NCBI GenBank assembly: GCA_018432925.1
Contig: JAHDSC010000085.1
Span: 1-64,000 of the forward strand
Source of the DNA: Desulfobacterales bacterium
GTDB taxonomy: Bacteria; Desulfobacterota; Desulfobacteria; Desulfobacterales; JAHDSC01
Direction of reading: 5' to 3'
DNA length: 64,000 nt
Below, piece after piece: positions 25,907-32,734 of the stretch (position 1 is its first letter; the number at the start of each line of letters is the position of its first letter). The notes under the pieces were generated by a model. The model saw nothing but the letters and a program-made list of their open reading frames with translations. It searched no databases and had not been told where the DNA came from. Position numbers and translations under genes: made by a program.

Positions 25907-26610
25907 TTTGTTCTCCTTCCTGCCAGCAGTGCAACCGGTTCAGCGACTGCGGGCAAATCCACTTTTTCCCGAGCAAGGGGGGTGGGATTGAAATCTCGTG
26001 TGCAGGCCCGTATCTCGTCCGACGAGATCAGTCTCAACGGAATTTCAAGTGCCGCTGCCGCCTGTTTCAAGCCGGGTTCATCGAATTTGATATCGGCGCT
26101 GGCAAGAAAGCGGACCTGGTCCGCCGCAACCCCGACTTTGCCGAGCGCGCACTGAACCGCTTCAACAATCGCTTTTGCGGGGCATCCCCGGCGGCAACCG
26201 ATCCCGACAATAACGTTTCGGGCTGCGTCGGTGGTGGTGGTGATCACCGGTTCAGCCCCCAGGATATTGGCTACCCTCACCGACAGGTCGTTGGCGCCTC
26301 CTTCATGCCCGCTCAGAAGGCTGACGGCATATCGTCCCCGTACGTCCACAACCACGATCGGCGGGTCCGAGTGTTTGCTTTGCAAATAAGGCGCCAGTGC
26401 TCGCACCATCACACCGCATGGACCGATGAAGACCATCCCGTCGGTATTCTGGAACAGCTCGCCCACGAGTTCCGCCACGCTGCCGAATGGTATGGAATTT
26501 TCGCGGTCCCTCACGGCCCGATGAAAGCGCAGCCGGCTCGCCGGCATGTGTGCGGCGAGCTTTCGGGCGGTTTTGGCCCCGAGATCCGAGAGCGTGATAA
26601 CATCCGGCAT
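25840..26610 (-). CDS. cbiG: cobalt-precorrin-5A hydrolase CbiG
   Basis: Opens the delta-lactone of cobalt-precorrin-5A and releases the C20 fragment as acetaldehyde. About 256 residues, shorter than many CbiG. The N-terminal domain is present (IPFGSVAELVGELF, FIGPCGVMVRALAP, LLSGHEGGANDLS) and so is the C-terminal domain (VGIGCRRGCPAKAI, LASADIKFDEPGL). The middle linker domain seems to be missing. The ATG at 26610 is one base after the cbiF stop and has GGAGGG upstream; the in-frame ATG at 26637 is less likely. Its 3' end overlaps cbiH by up to 67 bases. Confidence 0.9.
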   Translation of the reverse strand: MPDVITLSDLGAKTARKLAAHMPASRLRFHRAVRDRENSIPFGSVAELVGELFQNTDGMVFIGPCGVMVRALAPYLQSKHSDPPIVVVDVRGRYAVSLLSGHEGGANDLSVRVANILGAEPVITTTTDAARNVIVGIGCRRGCPAKAIVEAVQCALGKVGVAADQVRFLASADIKFDEPGLKQAAAALEIPLRLISSDEIRACTRDFNPTPLAREKVDLPAVAEPVALLAGRRTKLILPRINQNGVSVAIARENCL

Positions 26611-26611
26611 G

Positions 26612-27361
26612 TCAAATTTTCCCTCCGCGATAGCCATGCTTGAACCCGGGGTCGTACAGGCGTGATCGAGCCCCCTGCGTCTCCCGCCGGACGATGAATA
26701 TCGCTGTTTTTGTAATACCGGCTGCTCTCACTTTTTCCGCAATATCTTCCAGCGTACCTCCGACGATCTGCTCATCCGGCCATGAGGCGTGATAGATAAC
26801 GGCAACCGGGCAGTCTTTGCCGTAATACCCGGCCAGCATTTGCGCCTGAGGTTCAATTGCATGCGCCGAAAGAAACAGGCACAGGGTGGCCCCGGTTTTT
26901 GCGAATCGGCTTATCGATTCCGATTCCGGCATCGGCGTCCGTCCGGGTGTGCGGGTCAGCACGATGCTCTGCGCCACCTCCGGAACGGTCAATTCCCAGC
27001 GGAGGGCTGCCGCGGCCGCCTGAAAGGAACTCACACCCGGCACGACTTCATAGTCGATTCCATGCCGATCCAGATCGCGTATCTGCTCTCCGATGGCGCT
27101 GTAGATGGTCGGATCGCCCGTGTGAAGGCGAACGACATCCACGCCCCTTCCATTGGCATCGAGAATCCGATCGATCACCTGCTGGTGCGTCAGTCTTGCG
27201 GAATCATGTTTCTCGGCTGCCGGCGGCAGGAGTGCGATAATCGCCGGGCTGACCAGCGAACCTGCGTAGATACAAATGCCCGCCCCCCGCAAGAGCCTTT
27301 CGGCCTTTCGGGTCAACAGGTCGGGATCGCCGGGTCCGGCACCGACAAAAAAGACTTTCAT
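26612..27361 (-). CDS. cbiF: (cobalt-)precorrin-4 C11-methyltransferase CbiF
   Basis: SAM-dependent methylation at C11 in corrin synthesis. 249 residues. Signature segments are VFFVGAGPGDPDLLT at the start, CIYAGSLV, VRLHTGDPTIYSAIGEQ (about 80-96), VPGVSSFQAAAAAL and QSIVLTRTPGRTPMPE. GGAGG 7 nt before the ATG at 27361 supports the start, which overlaps the cbiL stop (TAATG). Confidence 0.95.
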   Translation of the reverse strand: MKVFFVGAGPGDPDLLTRKAERLLRGAGICIYAGSLVSPAIIALLPPAAEKHDSARLTHQQVIDRILDANGRGVDVVRLHTGDPTIYSAIGEQIRDLDRHGIDYEVVPGVSSFQAAAAALRWELTVPEVAQSIVLTRTPGRTPMPESESISRFAKTGATLCLFLSAHAIEPQAQMLAGYYGKDCPVAVIYHASWPDEQIVGGTLEDIAEKVRAAGITKTAIFIVRRETQGARSRLYDPGFKHGYRGGKI

Positions 27362-28086
27362 TAAAGATCCTCCATGCCTGTGTGGGTCAGGATAATCGAT
27401 AAATAGCCGGTTCTTTCTTCGCACCCCCTCAGCTTGCGAAGGTCGGTTTCCACGATTTCACCCGGCATTCCGACGTGCGCGGCAAATACGCCGGTTTCCA
27501 TGACGTGATATTTTTCGAGCACGTCGAGGACCGCATCGAGCCGCTTGCCGATTTTCATGATCACAACCGTTCCGCGCCGATCCAGCGCACCGCGAAGCTC
27601 CGCCAGATCGTCGGCTGTCGGGATGATGGTTACGCACCGCTTGCCTTCACCGACCGCAAATTCGGTAGCGGCGGCTACGGCGCTGAATGCGGTGACGCCG
27701 GGAACCGTAAGGATACGCGCTTCCGGTTGAATGTCCCGTAACGCTCGAACCAGGTAGACGTACGTGGAATAAAGAAACGGGTCACCCAGGGTGGGGAAAC
27801 AGACGTCCTCGCCTTTCGACAAGAACGATGCAACGAATCCGGCGGAATCCCGCCACCGCGCCATCAGTTGATCCTGCCGGGTGGTCATGGGAAATACAAC
27901 CGGGTGAATTTCGGCATCGGGACCGAGGTGTTTCCGAACAATGCGAAGCGCCAGGCTTTCGGCAGATTCCGATGCCTTCGGAACGACAATATGACGGCAC
28001 CGGGAAAGAAGTTGAACCCCCTTGACGGTGATCAGATCCGGATCTCCGGGCCCGATTCCGATTCCGAAAAGCGTTCCTGTCGTCAT
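27361..28086 (-). CDS. cbiL: (cobalt-)precorrin-2 C20-methyltransferase CbiL
   Basis: First dedicated methylation after sirohydrochlorin/cobalt insertion, transferring a methyl group from SAM to C20. 241 residues. It shows LFGIGIGPGDPDLITVKG at the start, PTLGDPFLYSTYVYL (about 100-114), VPGVTAFSAVAAA and the C-terminal YLSIILTH. The ATG overlaps the cbiE stop (ATGA) and has GGAGG 10 nt upstream. The longer frame to 28203 is a chance extension. Confidence 0.94.
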   Translation of the reverse strand: MTTGTLFGIGIGPGDPDLITVKGVQLLSRCRHIVVPKASESAESLALRIVRKHLGPDAEIHPVVFPMTTRQDQLMARWRDSAGFVASFLSKGEDVCFPTLGDPFLYSTYVYLVRALRDIQPEARILTVPGVTAFSAVAAATEFAVGEGKRCVTIIPTADDLAELRGALDRRGTVVIMKIGKRLDAVLDVLEKYHVMETGVFAAHVGMPGEIVETDLRKLRGCEERTGYLSIILTHTGMEDL

Positions 28087-28730
28087 CGAAAAACATCCTC
28101 CTTCAGAAGCAGCACTACGCTTCGAGTCGAGATCCGGAGCCGACGGAACTCCGGGACCGAAACGTGACGTATTTTCTCGCTTTGCAGGGACAGGTCTTCG
28201 CACACCACTAGGAAGCGCTCATTTCCCAAGGTATCCGCCAGGTCGGCAATCCAGCTTTGAGAGTGCCGATGGCCTGCCAGAATTGCGATATTGCCGGACC
28301 CCGCCAGGTCTTCCGGGGTAAGATCGGGAATCCCCTTGTGTGCGGAGACGATCCGCGTATCGAGCCAATCGAGACCCAGGCGTGCAAAGGCCAACTGAAC
28401 CGAACTGACGCCGGGAAGCACTTCAAAGGCATCTCTTCCGAACCGGCGGATAACCGGTCGGGCCAGGCTGCACAGACCCGGATCGCCGCTGACCAGAATC
28501 GCGATTTTTTCATTCTCGAAACGCGAGGCGATCGCTTCGAGCGCGCTCTCGATATCGGAACCGAAACGGATCTGCTCATGAGCCGGTGTTGCATATCGAT
28601 CGAGCAAATCGGGCGATCCCACCAGTACCGCAGCGTTGCCGATGGCGCGCCGACCGGCCTCGGTCAGATAGTCCGGAGAACCGGGGCCGCAGCCCACGAT
28701 CGTCATCTTATGGGACTGCGTTTTTGCCAT
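28083..28730 (-). CDS. cbiE: cobalt-precorrin-7 C5-methyltransferase CbiE
   Basis: SAM-dependent methyltransferase corresponding to the N-terminal half of CobL. 215 residues. Motifs are MTIVGCGPGSPDYLTEAG, ILVSGDPGLCSLARPV, LPGVSSVQLAFARLGL and SAHKG. The decarboxylating partner CbiT, often fused to or next to cbiE, is not in the window; it must be elsewhere or replaced. The start at 28730 overlaps the cbiD end by 28 bases. The frame upstream to 28919 runs through cbiD and is not coding. Confidence 0.9.
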   Translation of the reverse strand: MAKTQSHKMTIVGCGPGSPDYLTEAGRRAIGNAAVLVGSPDLLDRYATPAHEQIRFGSDIESALEAIASRFENEKIAILVSGDPGLCSLARPVIRRFGRDAFEVLPGVSSVQLAFARLGLDWLDTRIVSAHKGIPDLTPEDLAGSGNIAILAGHRHSQSWIADLADTLGNERFLVVCEDLSLQSEKIRHVSVPEFRRLRISTRSVVLLLKEDVFR

Positions 28731-29845
28731 CTTGAAAGGTCTCCATGTGCTCCGAGCACGTTGCCTTCCATGTTCACCAGAACGACGGAGATTTTGACTT
28801 CTCCTCCCGTTTTTTCTTCCGCCGCCCGGGCGATCGAGGCGCTTAATTCTTCGGCTGTGCGGGTTCGTTCGGTTTGATCCAGCGCGGCGAAAAAACCTTC
28901 CGTCGTGGAGTATTCGCAAGGATCAATGCCGTGGAAGGTTCCATTCAGTCGCCGCAGGCCTTCGATCGCGGAACTCGAACGCGAGGAATGCGTATCCCAT
29001 TGCCCGGCTGCCAGTTTGGCAAGTTTTCCCGGATGCCCCCAGAGAAGCGATTGCCGGAAAGAATAGCGAGGAAGGAGCTCAAGCAGAAACCCCCATTCAT
29101 TGCCGACCTCGATGAGCTGTTCGGCGGTCAAAATAAGATGCGTTTGGGCCGAACGTTCTCCGATATGCCCCGGTACAAGGACCGGAGCCGTAACTCCCGC
29201 AGCTCGGGCGACGTCCAGTTCGCAAACCAGCGCGCATCTCATCGCTTGGCAACTGAATGGCCTGACCCGACCCGTGGTGCCGAGAATCGAGAGTCCATTC
29301 ACAATCCCCAACCGCGGGTTATATGTCTTTCGGGCCATCTCGCGTCCACCCGGAATGGAGAGCGTGACTCGAACATTTCGGGCGGTCAGTTCACGCAACG
29401 CATCCCGAATCATCTTCCGGGGGACGGGATTGATCGCCGGTTCTCCAGGCGGGACGGAAAGACCTTTCCGGGTCACGGTGCCCACCCCGTCGCCCGCGGC
29501 GAAAACCACGTCGTTTCCTTCCCTCCATTCAACCAAAGCCGAAACAAGCGATCCGTTGGTGATGTCCGGATCGTCACCGGCATCCTTTCGAACCGCCGCT
29601 TCGACGCCATTGTCTCCTGTTCCGACAAACGCGACCGGAAATGAATGACGTTCCCCGTTGGGAAAAGGGATTTCCACGGATTTCAACGGCTCTTCATTTC
29701 CCATGAGACGCCGCAACGCCGCATGTGCCGCTGCCGCGGCGCAGGCCCCCGTCGTATAACCCAGTCTTCCTTTGTTCATGGCCGTCGCTTCACCGGTTTC
29801 GTGTTGCTCCTTATTATTCGTTGCCTGGTGCGTCTTCTGCTCCAT
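28703..29845 (-). CDS. cbiD: cobalt-precorrin-5B C1-methyltransferase CbiD
   Basis: Methylates C1 of the corrin ring in the anaerobic pathway; its presence marks the oxygen-independent route. About 380 residues. The diagnostic N-terminal RLGYTTGACAAAAA lies at about residues 26-39. It is followed by FPNGE, DDPDITNG, GVGTVTRKGLSVPPGEPAINPVPR-type segments, and PGHIGE. The start is uncertain: ATG 29845 (chosen) overlaps the cbiC-cbiX end by 32 bases; ATG 29779, just before RLGYTTG, is the alternative. Confidence 0.92.
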   Translation of the reverse strand: MEQKTHQATNNKEQHETGEATAMNKGRLGYTTGACAAAAAHAALRRLMGNEEPLKSVEIPFPNGERHSFPVAFVGTGDNGVEAAVRKDAGDDPDITNGSLVSALVEWREGNDVVFAAGDGVGTVTRKGLSVPPGEPAINPVPRKMIRDALRELTARNVRVTLSIPGGREMARKTYNPRLGIVNGLSILGTTGRVRPFSCQAMRCALVCELDVARAAGVTAPVLVPGHIGERSAQTHLILTAEQLIEVGNEWGFLLELLPRYSFRQSLLWGHPGKLAKLAAGQWDTHSSRSSSAIEGLRRLNGTFHGIDPCEYSTTEGFFAALDQTERTRTAEELSASIARAAEEKTGGEVKISVVLVNMEGNVLGAHGDLSRWQKRSPIR

Positions 29846-31040
29846 CCCCGCCCCGGATTTTTCTCCAGCGCGCCGCATCCCTGGGGAGCATCGGAACGAA
29901 CTCGCACTGCCCATGAGGAACCGGATAAGCGTCTTCATCCGGAAGCTTAATTTCCCGAACATCGACAAGGGACGTGGATTCCTTGATCCGCTTTTCAACC
30001 AGCTGTACAAGGAGGGGGTCGAACCCAAGATTTTTTCCGAATACCAGCTCCACGTGGGGATGACGTTGGATTGCCTCCTGCATCTTCGAGGGGATGTCCA
30101 GCTTCATGTGCACCCCTTCGTTCAGGAAATAGGGCAGAAGAAGGACCTTGCGCGCACCCGCCCGGACACATTTCTCGAAGATTTCCTCGAAGTGGGGCCC
30201 CAGGCGCGACATGTTGCAGGTTTCTACGTTGGCATAACGTCCCTTTTCTCTAAGAACCTCGGCAACGCGTAACATGGAACGGTCCGCCCCCGGGACACGG
30301 CTCCCGTGTCCGAGGAGAATCACCGTGTCGAAGAGATCCACGACCAGCCATGCAGGTTTGGTTTCCGGTTTCGCTTCCGAAGCCAGGGAACACAGTGAAT
30401 GGACGATACTTACCGCAATCGGGCTGCCCCCGCGCCGGCCTGCTAGAGTAATATGAGGAACATCAAGCTCCATAAGTTCTTCCTTGCTTTCTTCCACATG
30501 AACGAATCCCACCGGCGCTGCGACGACCAGAGCCGGCTTCACTCCTTCTTCGATAATCAGCCGGTTAAGTTCCATGAGCGCAGTGGGGGCATTTCCGAAA
30601 ACGGCGATTGCGCCATCGATTAGAGACTTTGCCTTGCGAACGGCCAGCAGGGATCGCGGCAGATTCATTTGCATCGAATGCTGAACCACATCCTCATCGG
30701 CCACATAACAATGAATATGATTCGCCTCATAGTGGTTACAAACGCCGCGAAGACGGGCAAGGGAAAGCCCCGACCGGATCATGTTGGAATCGACATACAG
30801 CGGCCGTCCGGCTTTCAATGCCTCGATGCCTCCGCGGATGGCGTCGGCTGAAAAACATACCGTATCCATGATCGAAAAATCCCCCGTCGCGTGAATCATC
30901 CGGCGAACGATTTCCCACTGGTTTCGCGAAAAAAAATGCAAAGGCGCTTCCCGGTCAATCGTCGCGAAAGACATTGCTTCAATGTCTTTACCGTTCAAGG
31001 GATTCGCAAGCAATTGATGAATTCGTGCATCTCGGCTCAT
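29814..31040 (-). CDS. CbiC-CbiX fusion: cobalt-precorrin-8 methylmutase and sirohydrochlorin cobaltochelatase
   Basis: A 408-residue bifunctional protein. Residues about 1-212 are CbiC (methylmutase moving the C11 methyl to C12), with IHATGDFSIMDTV, the catalytic-His region, YVDSNMIRSGL and APVGFVHVEESKEEL. Residues about 240-355 are a short CbiX chelatase (ILLGHGSRVPGADRSM at the start, LLLPYFLNEGVHMKLDIP with the metal-site His). CbiX inserts cobalt into sirohydrochlorin without ATP at the start of the pathway, while CbiC acts near its end. The gene is 262 bases downstream of cbiA, the only large gap in the operon, which is filled by an inverted-repeat element. Confidence 0.92.
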   Translation of the reverse strand: MSRDARIHQLLANPLNGKDIEAMSFATIDREAPLHFFSRNQWEIVRRMIHATGDFSIMDTVCFSADAIRGGIEALKAGRPLYVDSNMIRSGLSLARLRGVCNHYEANHIHCYVADEDVVQHSMQMNLPRSLLAVRKAKSLIDGAIAVFGNAPTALMELNRLIIEEGVKPALVVAAPVGFVHVEESKEELMELDVPHITLAGRRGGSPIAVSIVHSLCSLASEAKPETKPAWLVVDLFDTVILLGHGSRVPGADRSMLRVAEVLREKGRYANVETCNMSRLGPHFEEIFEKCVRAGARKVLLLPYFLNEGVHMKLDIPSKMQEAIQRHPHVELVFGKNLGFDPLLVQLVEKRIKESTSLVDVREIKLPDEDAYPVPHGQCEFVPMLPRDAARWRKIRGGDGAEDAPGNE

Positions 31041-31171
31041 GGCCTGTTCTCCTTTCCTGATCCCTCAAGTTTCGACCTCTTTTTAACAACAAATGGTTAC
31101 ACGCCGGTTGAATCGGTACTCCGAAGGTCAGGGGTACGAAACTTGAGTGACGATTCATTACGATTCTCTAG

Positions 31172-31313
31172 CAGGCTGTTGAAAAACTGCGCCTGAGGCC
31201 GCCATTCAGCGTTGCACAGCTCTCTCCAATGCTCACATATGCTTGATATGCTGCGCTTGTCGCTTCGCCGCGCGCCTTGCCTGACGGCCTGATTCTTGTT
31301 TTTCAACAGCCTG
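31172..31313. repeat. 142-bp inverted-repeat (MITE-like) element
   Basis: Perfect 16-bp terminal inverted repeats, CAGGCTGTTGAAAAAC at 31172-31187 and its complement at 31298-31313, enclose about 110 bases without a gene. It sits inside the otherwise tightly packed corrin operon. The cbiA stop codon (TGA, 31303-31305 on the minus strand) lies within the right repeat. The size and ends fit a non-autonomous mobile element; no transposase is nearby. Confidence 0.75.
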
Positions 31314-32721
31314 ATAGTCGAGCGCGAGCGCACACATCCAGAAAGTGAACGATCGCACCGGGCCTGCTCGCCAGGTGCAGGTGGACATAGCTGGCAAGAA
31401 TCCGACCGTGCGGTTTATAAAAGCCCTCCGGCGGATCACAAACGCCATGACGCGTTTTGACGTTATACGCGGCGCACCATCCGTCCTGCTCCGTAACATC
31501 CGAGATCAATTCCGAGTAATGGAATTCATGGCCGCGAAGACGGGTGCCGGTCTTTCCCCACAAGGTATCCTCCTTCAAACGGACCTCGACGTAACCCAGG
31601 CGTTTGCGGCGATCGAGCATCCGCGTTTCACAAGGAAGAATGCCGAGGAGAGGATACCGTTTTCCTTCGCGGGTTGTGAGGGCCCGCGAAAGGTAAATAA
31701 GCCCTCCGCACTCCGCATAGAAAGGTCGGCCGGACCGGCTGAACTTCCGAAGGTTTTCGAGCATATCCTCATTGGCGGCAAGTGTTTCGGCAAACTCCTC
31801 AGGATATCCTCCCCCCAGGTAAACCGCGTCGATGCCCTGGGGAAGGGAAGAATCCCGCAGAGGGGAAAAAAAGACAAGATGACAGCCTCGTTGCTCCAGC
31901 TCATCGAACAGGTCCGGATAGTAAAAGTGAAAGGCTTCGTCTCGCGCAACGGCCAGACAGACCGGGAGGCCGGGCGGTGTTTCCTCGTTCCCCGGGCCTG
32001 GCGACAGGGGAGGAAGAGGAGATGCCGAGCGAGCAATTTTCAGCATCTCGTCCAGATTCAGGTATCGCTCGACTCCGACAGCGAATTCTTCAAACAGCTC
32101 CGCCGAGCAATTCTCCACCGGATCGGCAGTTATCAGTCCCAGATGCCGGCTGCGCAATTCGGGCAAGCCCATGCGCGGAACGGCACCGATCAATGCGGGC
32201 AGGCCGGAGGCGGCCAGCGCATCGCAAAGAATGGCCCGGTGGCTTGCCGATCCGCAATGGTTGGCGATGACACCACGGACGGAGACTCCCTTTTCGAAAT
32301 CCGCAAAGCCGGCAACCAGTGGGGCAATACTTCGTCCCATACCGTGGGCGTTTACTACAAGGAGGACGGGAGCTTGAAGCCACAAAGCGATCTCGGCGGA
32401 ACTCCCCGTAATTTCGGATGCCTTTGCGCCGTCGAACAGTCCCATGACGCCTTCGATAACAGCTACGTCCGCCTCCCGCGTCACCCGTCTGAACAATCGT
32501 TCCACATAATCGCGTCCGCCCATCCAGCCGTCGAGATTGTAGCACGGCCTTCCCGAGGCGGCAGCCAGCCATGTCGGATCGAGATAGTCAGGCCCCACCT
32601 TAAAAGCCTGAACCTTCAAACCCCGCCGGCGCAAAGCGGAAATCACCCCTAAGGCAAGCGTCGTTTTTCCGCTGCCGCTATGGGTACCCGCGATCAGGAT
32701 TCGAGGTACTGTCCGGGTCAT
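31303..32721 (-). CDS. cbiA: cobyrinate a,c-diamide synthase CbiA
   Basis: ATP- and glutamine-dependent amidation of the a and c carboxylates of cobyrinate. 472 residues. The N-terminal P-loop domain shows AGTHSGSGKTTLALG (11-25), FKVGPDYLDP and VIEGVMGLFDG. The C-terminal class I glutaminase domain has FYAECGGLIYLS with the catalytic Cys at about 335 and HEFHYSEL. The last residues (LSGC then stop) are read from the inserted inverted-repeat element, so the original C-terminus may have been slightly different. It starts 13 bases after the cobD-cobQ stop. Confidence 0.95.
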   Translation of the reverse strand: MTRTVPRILIAGTHSGSGKTTLALGVISALRRRGLKVQAFKVGPDYLDPTWLAAASGRPCYNLDGWMGGRDYVERLFRRVTREADVAVIEGVMGLFDGAKASEITGSSAEIALWLQAPVLLVVNAHGMGRSIAPLVAGFADFEKGVSVRGVIANHCGSASHRAILCDALAASGLPALIGAVPRMGLPELRSRHLGLITADPVENCSAELFEEFAVGVERYLNLDEMLKIARSASPLPPLSPGPGNEETPPGLPVCLAVARDEAFHFYYPDLFDELEQRGCHLVFFSPLRDSSLPQGIDAVYLGGGYPEEFAETLAANEDMLENLRKFSRSGRPFYAECGGLIYLSRALTTREGKRYPLLGILPCETRMLDRRKRLGYVEVRLKEDTLWGKTGTRLRGHEFHYSELISDVTEQDGWCAAYNVKTRHGVCDPPEGFYKPHGRILASYVHLHLASRPGAIVHFLDVCARARLSGC

Positions 32722-32734
32722 CGCAAAGCTCCGT

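Noticed and set aside
31345-32652. Plus-strand frame of 435 residues opposite cbiA
   Set aside because: Antisense shadow of cbiA, which has complete catalytic motifs.
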